64,000 nucleotides of DNA from Sitta carolinensis. Its lineage: Eukaryota; Chordata; Aves; Passeriformes; Sittidae. The DNA is taken from contig CM063284.1 of NCBI GenBank assembly GCA_032173965.1, forward strand, positions 111,264,410 to 111,328,409, in the 5' to 3' direction. Below are positions 53,935 to 64,000 of the stretch, one piece after another. The position numbers were made by a program, and so were the translations under genes. The first letter of the stretch is position 1. Every line of letters starts with the position of its first letter. The notes under the pieces were generated by a model that made no database searches, was not told the origin of the DNA, and was given only the letters and a program-made list of their open reading frames with translations.

Positions 53935-54719
53935 GTAAGTTTTGTTATTATGAATTTTTTCACTCACAACCAGTATTTTTGGTGGTGGTATTATCATGTT
54001 TACTTTGGGAATCAAGACTCTCTCCCTCATCTTACCTACCAAGTTTTGTTTTACTGGTTCTGACAACCACCAAGGCTAACCTGAAGTTCTCTGGATCAGC
54101 AGCACCTTTCCAAATGATGCAATTAGCCCCTTATTAATCCTCTAGAGCTATAATGATAAGATGTCCAGACAAATTCTTCCTCTCTTCTCCTTGCAGGAAT
54201 AAAGAGATACTAGGTATTGTGGAGCTGCTGATATATCTATATACAAGCATGTCAACTCATTCTTTAAAAGCACTTTTTCAGACTTAGGTTTGAAAGCACT
54301 TTTCTAAAGATTAACTTCTCTGAAGACTGAGTGACTGCTGGAATCAGGTCTCTTACTGGTTAGGATGACTTTGACTGATACTTGTTTCATGTGAGGTCAA
54401 AAGGGAGAATATAAAAGTAATTGCTAAAGATTAATGAATGTTTCTGTGGGTTTAGGGGTTGGGAAAGATTGAAATGGATTTAAAGTATGTTGCTATATAT
54501 TTGCAAAGCTAAAATCACATCTGTAATTTTACTTCAATTAGCTTTTCTCTTTGAAAAGGTCTTCTGTCACATCAAATCATTTTGGTAGTATGAGACCATT
54601 TGAGAAGCTTCTGGGTAACCAAGTGCTTGGGCTTTCTTGATGTTCTTGTGTGGGCTGTTCTTTGGGAAGAAGTGAGTGGTGTTAAAAATTGGTTGTAGAC
54701 CAAAGGAGTTAATATGGGG

Positions 54720-54748
54720 AAAAAAAAACAAACAAACAAACAAAAAAG
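54720..54748. repeat. A-rich (AAAC)n repeat
   Basis: A run of A followed by four AAAC units and another A run. Simple sequence only. Confidence 0.85.
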
Positions 54749-55897
54749 CTGGAATTAAACAGGTTTTGGAACCAGGTAATATTGAAGATGGATATTACTG
54801 GTTATTTCTAAAGCCCAAGAATCTTTCCTCTGCAATGTAGAGTGTTCTTTGCATTGTCCAGAGGTTTATATATGAAGAACAAAAAGCTCAGACCTCAGCT
54901 AAAAATAAAATCAAGACTGAAACTGAGTGAAATAGCTATGTTCTCTCTGACTCTCCTTTTCATCAAAATATTGTGGAAGTCTCAGAGGAATGGATGTGTT
55001 TGTGCATTAAAATAATGTGGGCAATAGAATGGGAATATATATGGCTGAGGCAAAGCTCTTAAATGTCATTTAGTGTTGTTTTGACTCGAGTTATTTCCTC
55101 ATTTTTTCTGTTTTATTAGCAATCTAAAAATGGAGGAAACTTGCCTTAATCATGTAATTTGCACTTCTGTCGTGGATTTGAAATAGAAATTAATTTCACA
55201 AAGAACCACAATGTGCATTCTGATGCTCCACATTTTTGGCTGGGTGGAGTTCTATCAATTGAGATACGTTTGTCTTGATGCCAACAGTATAGTTTTGTGC
55301 AGTTTTATGGAAGCAGTTTTATACATCGGTACATAAATGATATTGCCAGCATGATGATAATGTTGTTGGGAAGTGATCTGTGTAACGCATTTCTTTTGAG
55401 CCATATGTGCATTCAAATACCTTCTTAAATGCTGTCAGGAGCAGGCAGTTTGGGTACCAGCTTCCTTTGCTTTTGCTTTTCTTTAAGCAGATTCTTTTTA
55501 ATGGGTGGGCAACTCTCTTTAATATATTCATACTTCTTCTATTAAATTAAATGTTTTATTAACAACGAACATTGCTAAAAGAGTATTTTACCATATTTGC
55601 AATAAAAATTATCTTCTAGCATTGTCTTTTCTTTTCTGAGAAGTCTTTCCAACTTGGGACCTCTCTAAGTGGTGATTGATAAAGTTGTTACGTCATGGTA
55701 CTTTTTAAGGGGAAAAGAAAAATCTGGCATACCACAAAGAGAGCAGTTCTTGCAGCTCTTGCATTCCTGTTCTTCATTATCTCCTTGTGCTGTCCTGGAT
55801 TTAATTTGGCAGCTTTAAAAGTTCGGCAGCTGTTTACTATCACAAAAACCCACCCACATGCAAAAGTCCTCAAATCTCAGAAAAGCTATGGATGTTT

Positions 55898-55922
55898 AAA
55901 AAAAAAAAAAAAAAAAAAAAAA
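55898..55922. repeat. Poly-A tract
   Basis: An A homopolymer of about 25 bases, one of the longest in the window. It could be the tail of an old retroinsertion, but the 250 bases before it match nothing I recognise. Confidence 0.8.
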
Positions 55923-56321
55923 GACTCATCAATGCACTCCTAGCACTATTGTGGCGTGGTCAGACACTCCAATATAACACATAATAAAAATACACAGAAT
56001 GACAAAAAGCACCTTGAAATAGTCACTGTGTCACTGTGTTTGCCAAGTGTGCCAAGTTATGAGTTGTTTTTGTGATGAGGATCAATGTTAGATTATGGAA
56101 AGAGTGATACACACAAGCTGACTTCACTTAAAACTTGTGACTGTTGCTTTATTAACTCAACTTCTACATCAGAGTCCTTGTTATTACCCATATAATTTTG
56201 CTTCCCCATCCATTTTAAAATGTAAATTGTTTTGTTCATTTTGCATATTATTGTAAAACTTGACTGGCTAAATTAAAGTGCCTTTTTTATGGTCACATTT
56301 CTTTTTCTTATTTTTTAATAG

Positions 56322-56465
56322 ATGACAACTAATCTTCCTCCTCCCAGCTTCTGTTACATTCTTACTGTTCAGTCTGGTGAAATACATGTGGAAGTGGATG
56401 AGGAAGAACAGATTTCTAATTTGTACCAGCCACCAGCTGTTCATGGTCTAAAGGAAATTCTTCGG
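56322..56465 (+). CDS. SPIDR: SPIDR exon (LPPP..CYILT / LYQPP block)
   Basis: An exon of 144 bp, exactly 48 codons in phase 0 at both ends; acceptor ttttttaatag and donor CGG|gtaatc. NLPPPSFCYILTVQSG matches human HLPPPALCYILTAHPN, and NLYQPPAVHGLKEIL matches human KLYQPPVTRCLRDIL (memory). Between them lies the acidic HVEVDEEEQI, where human has DIIDEDPIY. The exon belongs to the C-terminal region covered by DUF4503. The open frame continues 108 bases past the donor into the 94-bp intron and next exon before a stop; the part after 56465 is not coding. Confidence 0.94.
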
Positions 56466-56559
56466 GTAATCTGCTTTACAAATCAGATAACAAATACTTT
56501 TTACTGCTGGATTTCTGGTATCACAGTTGTCTCATTCCCTGTTTTTGTGCTATTTTCAG
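56466..56559 (+). other. SPIDR mini-intron, 94 bp
   Basis: An intron of 94 bases from gtaatc to tattttcag. It is close to the lower size limit for vertebrate introns and contains a TTTTTGTGCTATTTTCAG pyrimidine tract. Its length is not a multiple of three. If retained, the frame stays open through it but meets a TAA just inside the next exon, at 56571-56573. Confidence 0.9.
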
Positions 56560-56619
56560 ATCGATGGCTGTAATGAACGGTGTAGCTTCTGGGCCCAAGT
56601 GCTCTATCGAAGGCTGCAG
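56560..56619 (+). CDS. SPIDR: SPIDR exon (RCSFWAQVLYRRLQ block)
   Basis: A very small exon of 60 bp, 20 codons, phase 0 at both ends; acceptor tattttcag and donor CAG|gtaatc. The peptide IDGCNERCSFWAQVLYRRLQ corresponds to human MNDLGTRCSFYATVIYQKPQ (memory). The RCSF core and the hydrophobic alternation are kept. Its size and in-frame ends mean that skipping it would delete 20 residues without changing the frame. Confidence 0.93.
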
Positions 56620-59600
56620 GTAATCTTTTTATTTAGCATTGAATTCAACATAAAATCAGCATAATGTTTATATGAGGGAGATCCATCTCATTTAAGGGTA
56701 ACCCCAATGCCAGGATTATCTTCAAGAGTTGTATGGACAGAATTACCACCATGTCTAAAACGCTTGTGAAAGGTAGAAGGAACTGCACTACCGGTTTCAA
56801 TGCCATTTAGTCTAGAAAGCGAATTATTCCTGAATAAATTGGTATCTAACCAGGGATTATACTGCACTCTGGAGAGGGAGCTCGCAGGAAGTTAGTTGAG
56901 GCTCAATTTATAGCAGAATGCTATCCTTAGGAACCTAGCAAGAAGCTCCCAGTCAGTTGGGTGTTGGGGGATAGAGTGGAACAGATGATGGTTTATAAAA
57001 ATACAGTTTTTCTCTTTTCATGCAAGCGTGTGGGTGATTTTCATTGACTTCCATAGAAGCCCCTCAGGCAAATTTGGCTTTTATGGTCCAGTAAGTAGTA
57101 AAAGGAAGGAACTCTTAGGTAAATACATCTGCCATCCATACTGTGCCGGAAAGTTACAATTATGTTCTATTTGTTTCTGAATGATGCTATGATCTTTCAA
57201 AATGTTGCTAGCTCTCAGTAGTTAAAGGAATTTTTTTGTTGCTGATTTATTTATTTTTTCCTGGCGACTGGATCTTCAGTACAGCCAGCACTGAATTCTA
57301 GCGGAGAATAATTTGCAATTGTCCATCAGCTCCACAAGAAACAAAGTGTGAATCAAAGCATATGAACTAGAGACAAAGAAATTCCAGAACGGCCAGCAAA
57401 ATAGCTGGAGATGCTTCCCACAAGTTTGAGACATAAATTTAATTTAGGTCTTGCCCTTTTGCTTCAGAAGCAAATGAATTATGATTTAACTTTTAGGCAG
57501 GGAGTACTTTTAACTACTGAGATGAGGGGTATCTCTTGTGTTTTCTATGTGCTAAATGAGAATGTAACAGAGCATTTGCAGACATGGAATTAGGGCTAGC
57601 TGAACTGGATCTTTAGTGTGCCAGCAGAAAGATGGAGACATACATGCGTAAATTCCTATTTCCAAGAAACCTCTTCTGGTGAAAAATGAAATAAAATTGC
57701 AGACTAGGGGCATCCTAGCCAAACATTTTTGAATTCAGGAATGTCAACATATGAAATTCTGATGCAGGTAATCAGTATTCTTGTGTAAAAGCACTTCATC
57801 ACTGAATTAGAGAAAAGACAAAGCATGCAGGAACAGATGTGATTTTGAAGAATGGAATATTGAGTAGCAGAAAGAAAAGGTCTATGATTTTTTTTTCTGC
57901 TCCTAGGAGTTTATTAGTTGTTTTTTTAATGCCTATTCATTTGCTGAACTGTAAACACTGAATTTTTGTAAGTGAACCACGTGCTCATAATTTTTTTGAA
58001 AGTAATGATAGAAAAGCAATAGATTATATTCTTCTTATGTTTAACTTTCTGGATAACTGCTCTAGGAATGTAAAGGTGTTTACCTGCTGCTAGTTTACTT
58101 GCCAGTCTTCCCAGAAGATCATGAACAGCAGCTTGTTTCCTGCAGCTGCCTTTGCCAAGAGATTGTACCCTACACATGCCAAATCACCAAGTTGTAGTGA
58201 GGAAGGGACAATGATTTGGCTTGTTTTGCAGATATTATTAAATAATCTGCTGTGTGAGCTAATTCAGATGAACCTTAAAAATAGTATTTACTCTCTGTAG
58301 CTACAGTATTAAGTACTTCAATTAATAGGACTTAATTTGTGTGAAGGAGGAATGGAAATATGCTTTTTTATTAGTCAGAATCCAAACTGTGGTTGAGAAG
58401 GAATATGAGGAAATATATTCCATCTGTGGTTAAGGAGCTGTCCTTCCTTATAACTCAATCCTGCTGCTATTTGTCTGTTGTGTCCTCTCTGTTCAGAACA
58501 AATTGTCACACATAGCAAGATGATGATTTTATACTAACTTGTGATTTTTGATTTTATTATTATTTACTTTTTGGATGACTTTCCTGAAAGACAGCTTTTC
58601 ATCTGTTAGTAATTCTCGAGGGACAGATGTAAAAATTCTTTTTCCAAAGCTGTCCTAATGTTATCTATGCAGAGGAGGTGCCCAAATGTATGTAGTTACT
58701 AGGCAAAACAACAACATCAAGGCAATGGGCAGCATATGCTGTATTAAGGCATTACTGTGATATTTGAGCTGTGAATTTTTCCAGTCACTATTTACAATTA
58801 CCTCATTTGCTTTAAGAGCTGCGATTATGAGCAGGAAGCCAGGTTTTGTGTAGCTGATGGTTTCAAAGTTAGGATTCAACCAAAGACAAATATACTGGGG
58901 GGTTTGTTGCATTGCCTTCTGCTACAGACATGCAGCTCTGAGAATAAAGTGCTGTATGGCTTTCCAGGCATTACAGTATTTAATTTTCGGTTAAGTGTTT
59001 TAAGCATTAATTTTTGATCAGCAGACTAATTAAAAAGAGTAATAAAAACATTTTAAATTAATAAAGTTATTAAATATTAGATATTTTAAAATACTGGAAT
59101 CTGAAAATTTGCAAGTTCCTTGCACTGGAAGATATGAAATATGCTTTGATACGATATTTTTGTACCTGTCTGGGGCAGAAAACTTACACTGTCATTTCAG
59201 ATTCATATATCTCTTACTTAGGAGTTTTCTACTTCCTTAACTTTATGCATCATTGGAATATTTAGGCATATTTGTTTAAATGTTTAAATATTTGTTTTAA
59301 AATAAAGCTCCACTTTGCAGCTTGGTTATGCTCAGGGATCTGATAACAGTACCTAGAAAATGTGCCCACAGAGGAATAATATTAGTAGTAGAAATGCTCT
59401 TTCCTCATTTTTTTAAGACAAAAATTATGTAAGTCTTAATAAAACCATCCAATTATCTTTTTATGTATACCATATATGTAGTATAACTATATAATACATA
59501 TTTTTTTAAGAAAATATATTTTCAAATCCCATGTACAGTCCGAGAAAATTATGATAAAGCATGATGGTTGACTGAGGTAAAGCCAAGAGTCCAGAGAGTC

Positions 59601-59873
59601 AATCTCAGAAAGTTAATTTCAGGTGGAGATTTTAGGGTTTGTATCTGAAGTGAGGAATAACAAACCTTTTAGTTTTGTTATTCTAGTAATAACAAAAATT
59701 TTCAAATTAATTCTAGTAAACCTTTGACTCATTATCCTGTACAAGCCCTTACTGTAATAATTCCTGTCAGCTTAATGAGTTGTTTAAATATGAAGATGTT
59801 TGGTCTTTCCTTCTACAAAAAAAATTAACAACTGCATTCCAAATTTGTATCTTTTTTTTTTTCCTAATCACAG
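56620..59873 (+). other. SPIDR intron, 3.3 kb
   Basis: AT-rich intron with no recognised repeat, RNA or gene. A stretch rich in ATTAAA-type words near 59000-59100 is simple AT-rich sequence. Confidence 0.9.
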
Positions 59874-60072
59874 ACAAAACACAGTGTTCCTATAGATCAA
59901 AGAGAAGTGTTGTTGTTTGTGACTGACTCCACACTGCAAAATGTGGTTCATGGGATTCCAAAAGTTGTTTCTGTGTCAGTCATTGCATCGTGTGTTCTCA
60001 GTATGGAAATCACAGAAGCCCTCAGTGCTGGCTCTCGACGTGTCTTCTTCAAGGATGCTCTGTGGGGAAATG
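59874..60072 (+). CDS. SPIDR: SPIDR exon (LLFVTD / FFKDAL block)
   Basis: An exon of 199 bp, acceptor aatcacag, entry phase 0, exit after one base (G|gtgagc), encoding 66 residues plus the first base of Gly. DQREVLLFVTDSTLQ matches human EQREIWLLVTDVTLQ. VIASCVLSMEITEALSAG matches human VAPLCVLGSEVLEALAGA, and RRVFFKDALWGNG matches human HSLFFKDALRDQG (memory). It continues the conserved C-terminal beta-rich region. The frame remains open after the donor but loses all similarity, which supports the exon end at 60072. Confidence 0.95.
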
Positions 60073-61060
60073 GTGAGCTTTGCATGTGGTTTGGAAGCAG
60101 TTGGAGGCCCACAGAAACAGCACCCTTATCTCTGACACCACAATATGTGACCTCCAGGGAGGTCACGTTCATTATCAGATGAAGATGAGATTTTGCAAGT
60201 TTGGGATGAGAAATTTGAAAGGGGTTGTAATTAGAGCTTTCTTGTAAGGTTTCTTTTCTGTATTTTTGTCTTGATCTCAAAAGTGAAAGGGAAATTCAGT
60301 GATGTTCTCATATGTCAACCAGTATTACTGTCAGTCTTCTCTGATGACTGTTGAATCTGATGACCAGTGTCAATCAAATTGGTGAACTGACAGAAGGCTC
60401 AACAATATTAAGAAATTTGCATGTCCTTAGATAGAGAAATTTTACAAGCTCTCCTAAATCATCTTAGCTGTGAGCTTTTGCTCCCATACAGATAATGAAA
60501 TTATGGTTGTTCACTTTACTTTTATTTTTAGTAACTCTTTTCTGAGGTTCAAGTTTGGTTCTGTATGGTGACTGCAGGGCTAGTTCACATCTCACACCTT
60601 CAGTCACTTCCAGAAGGTAAGTGAACTGGAAGTACAAAGCCGTGCAAAAGGCTGTGTGTCCTGAAGCAAAAATCTCTGCTCTGGAGAATAAAGCATTGCG
60701 TGCACCTACTCTTTGTAATCTTTGAAGCAAAGTAGGACCGCCTGAAGAGGTGCCCAAGCTTATTACCAAGAGAGCGAGATGTGATGCAGTCTGGGTGACA
60801 TCAGACTCTCTTCTGGCATGTTCAAATTTTTAAATTTCTTTTTCTTCAAATTCAGATTTCTTTTTCTCCCCGGGAGTTGCAAAGTGTAATAAGAGCGTGG
60901 TGCATGTGTTGTTGAAAATACTTTGTCATTGAGAAAACCTGACGGAGTCTATTCATCTGTTTGGTAGCTGGCAGAGATTGTTGTCTTTATTGGCCGTGAC
61001 AATTAACGTGGTCACCTTTTTCCTTGTTACTGTACTGAGTTGAAATGTCTTTTTTGGCAG
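60073..61060 (+). other. SPIDR intron, 1.0 kb
   Basis: Intron between the FFKDAL and ERTVLLLQKP exons. No repeat or other gene was recognised. The donor is gtgagc and the acceptor is cttttttggcag. Confidence 0.92.
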
Positions 61061-61213
61061 GTAGGATTATTTGTGTTGAACGTACTGTTCTCTTGTTACA
61101 AAAGCCTCTTTTGTGCTCGGCTGCCGGTGCTGACCTCAGTGAGCTGACTGGCCCTGTCAGACTCGATGAGCTGGATTCTACAACACAGGCCAACTCCATT
61201 TGTGCTCTGAGAG
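61061..61213 (+). CDS. SPIDR: SPIDR exon (ERTVLLLQKPLL block), last in window
   Basis: An exon of 153 bp that completes the split Gly (G|GT) and leaves after one base of the next Gly. RIICVERTVLLLQKPLL matches human RIVCAERTVLLLQKPLL almost fully. GPVRLDELDSTTQANSIC matches human GPVMLDSLDSATPVNSIC (memory). Phase and protein both fit the preceding exon. The exon opens with GT directly after its CAG acceptor. The donor is the less common G|gtttgt. In human the next residues are a TVVGVDE segment and then a CxxC-containing Cys-rich part; I do not find those in the remaining 2.8 kb, so they lie downstream. Confidence 0.94.
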
Positions 61214-64000
61214 GTTTGTATGGCCTTGCCTGAAATGAATGTGGTTAATTATTTGTGCTCACTTTAATCTTTTGTGTTCTTTTTATTGATTTCTTGCAAA
61301 AACAGCGTGGAGGAATAAAAAAAGCATGGCATTGCTGTGGGTCATTAGGATATTTAAGATTTTATGCTTCTTTGTGGGCTCTGTTTGCCTTTTGCTGGCC
61401 AAGCTCTACTCCCACTCACTCATACCCCAGAATAAATATTTAATGCACAATTTGTTTCTTTATATTCCTTCTTTCACTGTCTTCTTTCAGGAGCCTTCTG
61501 TTCACACCAGCATTGTTGATATTGGCAACAGTGAGTTATACCAATATTTTTTAGGCAGATGGATAAGATAGATATGTTACCCAGATCTTGAATGGCAGGG
61601 GTTAGTGACTGATTTCCCTGGAGCTTTGCTGCAGGAGGACAATTTATTATTTTACCATAGTAATTTAGCATAATGTGGCCAGTATTTGCTCACCAACCAC
61701 TTTGGATCACAGCTTTGTCTAATATCTTGGTCTTACCACTAACCATGCAGAAACATTTCTTACTACAGATTTTCTAGTGTTTCCAAATCATGCAGAAGCA
61801 TTCCCTGCTGTGTATCTTCTAATGCTTTGTCCAGACAGCTTCTTCAACCTCACAGTTATACAGTGCCTGTGAGAAAAAGTCCTTAAAAACCCAACAACTC
61901 CTCAAGGCTATTTACTTCCTTAATTTGTGTTATTCCAGTAGCCCTTGTAGAAAATTCTTGATACACTTTTGCACTTACACCTTCAAGTATTCACTGAAGC
62001 ATTTGAAATTAACTTTAAAATTACCACAAATAATGGTTTTCAAATTAATTCTTCAGCTATATATAATATGATAGACTGAGAAGACAGTTTGCAAAGCCTT
62101 TACTAAACATACCTGCTGCTATGGTATGTGACAACTTAGCAATGCCTCTGTGATTAATTACTGAGCACCTTGCAGTGACAAATGCTGAATAGTGCATAAT
62201 GAGGACCAAGCACAACTAGAGGCACTTCACTCAAAGCCTTGGTTGTTATATACATCTTGCATTGATACAGCTACTCGAAAGATATTTCTGTCACTGGGTG
62301 TGAAATGCTTTTTGACTTCTTTTTTAACCTCTCCAGAAGTTACATTACGAATTGTCACTTCTCTGATGTTAATTTTGTGATTATGAGAAGCAACTGTCTT
62401 CTTTTTTCTTGTTGACTGTGTTCATAGTAGGATTAAGGAAACATCTCTCTGTCCTTTCTTTTTCCAGCAGAGCAAAGAAAATACACCTTTGTGATCTATT
62501 GTGTAGACAAGTACTTACTTTACACACATGGGAGATGTCATGCTTTGCCTGTCCTGTATTACGGATACCAGAATGACAAAAGGAGAAATTAATCCTACAA
62601 CCTTGTCTTGTTTAATCTGGAATTTGTGCAGGGTGGCTGTTATCACTATGTTCCCACACCTGAATACCAACCAATAGAATATAAGATATCTTCTTTACAC
62701 TTACGCTGCTGCAATATATAGATGAAAACTCTCACTTTTGTGTGTACTGAAATAATTCAATAGCATTCAAGAGGTGTATTCACTGGTGTGGGTTTCAGTT
62801 AGTTAGCACCTACATCTTTCTGCTGAACTAATGAAACTAAGACCACTGACCCTTCTTGATTGGTGAGAGAATATACTTTTGGTGGAGTAATGCAAAAAGG
62901 GAGATGTATCATCATTCAGTCACTGTCTCTTATTGACTAAGTCAGAGGGTTGTTAGGCTGGCTTTCAATGAGAAGCAGGCATTACCTCATTCTTTCTTTT
63001 TCTTTGTGCATCTTCTCATTTCTTGTACTTTTGGTCACCTATGTGTGTCGCACATTGGCATCCTCCCACCTAGCAAAGAGGCTGCAAAGGCTTTCTCTGT
63101 CCCTTCTTGAAGGAGTGTCCCTTCCTGAAGGAACATATGAAGTTCTGTCACTCCAAGGTCCTGCTTAAAGCTGGGCCCTGAACAGCTTGGTACAACTCTT
63201 GACTGGATGTTCTTCAGAGGTTTCTTCCCCATCAAAATAGAAAATGTTCCAATTCAAGCAGATGCAATGAGTTTGTCAGAAATCCGTGTTTCAGGGAGGT
63301 CCAGTCACACCAGCTCTGGGATAATGGAGTGTGTTGCTCTTCAACAGATGAGTGAAAACCTGTGTTTGCTTTCTAATGAAAGGTTTATTCCTCATTGCAA
63401 GATGAACCTGTGATTTTCACCTGTGATCTTAGTGTTAATAGGTTTATTATCACTATGCATTGTAAGGTAATTTCTAACCTTTTTGCTGTATAGTTGCAGT
63501 CAGGGTGACTTAAATGTTAGCAATTCATATGGCATGGAACTCTTTCTCCTCTTAATCATGCTTTGAGCAAATTCTACTTAGTCTATACATATGTGATATG
63601 TGGGAATATTACTTGATTAATGCTATTTGCCTAGTATATGACTCACCAACAGTGGTTGAATTTTGACGTTGGTATTTTCATATTTAAGCCTTTACTCAGG
63701 TGTGTGGGGTTTTTTCAGTTTTCCGCTTAATAGTGGGACTAAAATGGCGTCAATCAGTTTACCTAGGTTTCCTTTTTTTTATTGAATTTTTGCCTTTCCT
63801 GTTCCATTAGTCAGGATAACTGATGGGGGGAAAAAATCCCAAACAACACCTCCATGTTTTAATTGTTTCAACCAGTGTTCCTTAGCATTCCACATGGCAG
63901 ACCTGCTTTTCCAGGTGTTGTCCTATTGTCAATCTCTTCTTAATGATGCAAGCCACAGCCCTTAAAAATAGATTAAAGGTAAAAATCTAACTTTGGCTAT
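61214..64000 (+). other. SPIDR intron, incomplete at window end
   Basis: Sequence after the last visible exon. I looked for the next SPIDR exon, which should enter with two bases of a Gly codon, and did not find it. A pseudo-exon-like piece at 61491-61527 is in the wrong phase. A small imperfect 18-bp duplication is at 63101-63136 (CCCTTCTTGAAGG / CCCTTCCTGAAGG). Nothing else was recognised. Confidence 0.85.

Larger units (their letters stand above)
53935..56321 (+). other. SPIDR intron, 2.4 kb
   Basis: AT-rich intron. It contains an (AAAC)n stretch at about 54720-54748 and a poly-A tract of about 25 bases at 55898-55922. No other feature was recognised; open frames of 60-82 codons look random. 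Confidence 0.9.
3645..61213 (+). other. SPIDR: SPIDR gene body, internal part (8 coding exons)
   Basis: Span of the SPIDR exons visible here; the gene runs off both ends of the window. SPIDR is a nuclear scaffold that binds RAD51 and BLM and promotes homologous recombination at double-strand breaks and stalled forks (established for the human protein). The exons join in consistent phases (entry with the third base of a codon, then 0, 2, 2, 0, 0, 0, 1, 1) into one frame of about 421 codons. Motifs that match my memory of human SPIDR, in order, are PVI..TYF, ISLAQ.F, DSLL..VESQGA, QRVY.LP, CLLVQDAYGMF, EGKSC.L.GMK.LQ..TRGR, FSLIDSLWPP, LPPP..CYILT, LYQPP, RCSF, LLVTD-like LLFVTD, FFKDAL, GRI.C.ERTVLLLQKPLL and NSIC. 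Introns are about 1.8, 38.6, 9.2, 2.4, 0.09, 3.3 and 1.0 kb. No pseudogene sign is seen: no stop, no frameshift, introns retained. Confidence 0.95.

Noticed and set aside
61491..61527. Possible SPIDR exon (EPSVHTSIVDIGN) with CAG acceptor and GTGAGT donor
   Set aside because: The preceding exon ends after one base of a codon; entering here in that phase gives a stop. The peptide also does not match the expected TVVGVDE continuation.

Overview
This window looks like a piece of a bird nuclear genome. It is AT-rich, CpG-poor and intron-dominated. It carries two 3'-end fragments of CR1 LINEs, the typical avian retrotransposon, and one solo endogenous-retrovirus LTR of a kind I recognise from neoavian genomes. 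There are no operons, bacterial genes, CRISPR arrays or phage modules. Nearly all open reading frames longer than 60 codons are chance frames in introns.

The one gene I can support is SPIDR (scaffold protein involved in DNA repair, KIAA0146), on the + strand. I rebuilt eight consecutive coding exons: 3645-3855, 5671-5921, 44474-44632, 53847-53934, 56322-56465, 56560-56619, 59874-60072 and 61061-61213. All eight have AG acceptors and GT donors. Splice phases agree at every junction, and together they give about 421 codons without a stop. The product follows my memory of human SPIDR from the middle of the protein through most of the C-terminal half (DUF4503 region). The N-terminal exons lie upstream of base 1. 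The last exons, which in human encode a Cys-rich segment and the C terminus, lie beyond 64000. SPIDR is a nuclear protein that bridges RAD51 and BLM during homologous recombination.

Layout: 1-3644 is intron upstream of the first visible exon. Two exons follow (3.6-5.9 kb), then one intron of about 38.6 kb (5922-44473). That intron holds both CR1 fragments, the solo LTR, a (CA)n microsatellite, a polypyrimidine tract, a 30-bp tandem duplication and two isolated CpG-rich islands (about 15.2-15.7 and 36.1-36.4 kb). From 44.5 to 61.2 kb six exons are packed more closely, including two separated by a 94-bp intron. The remainder, 61214-64000, is intron.

I found no clearly new biological system. 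The points most worth a second look are the two CpG islands deep inside the large intron (possible alternative promoters, noncoding-RNA starts or enhancers), the weak acceptor with an upstream decoy at the exon after that intron, and the frame-shifting 94-bp intron. I could not run alignments, so statements about homology rest on recognition and memory.
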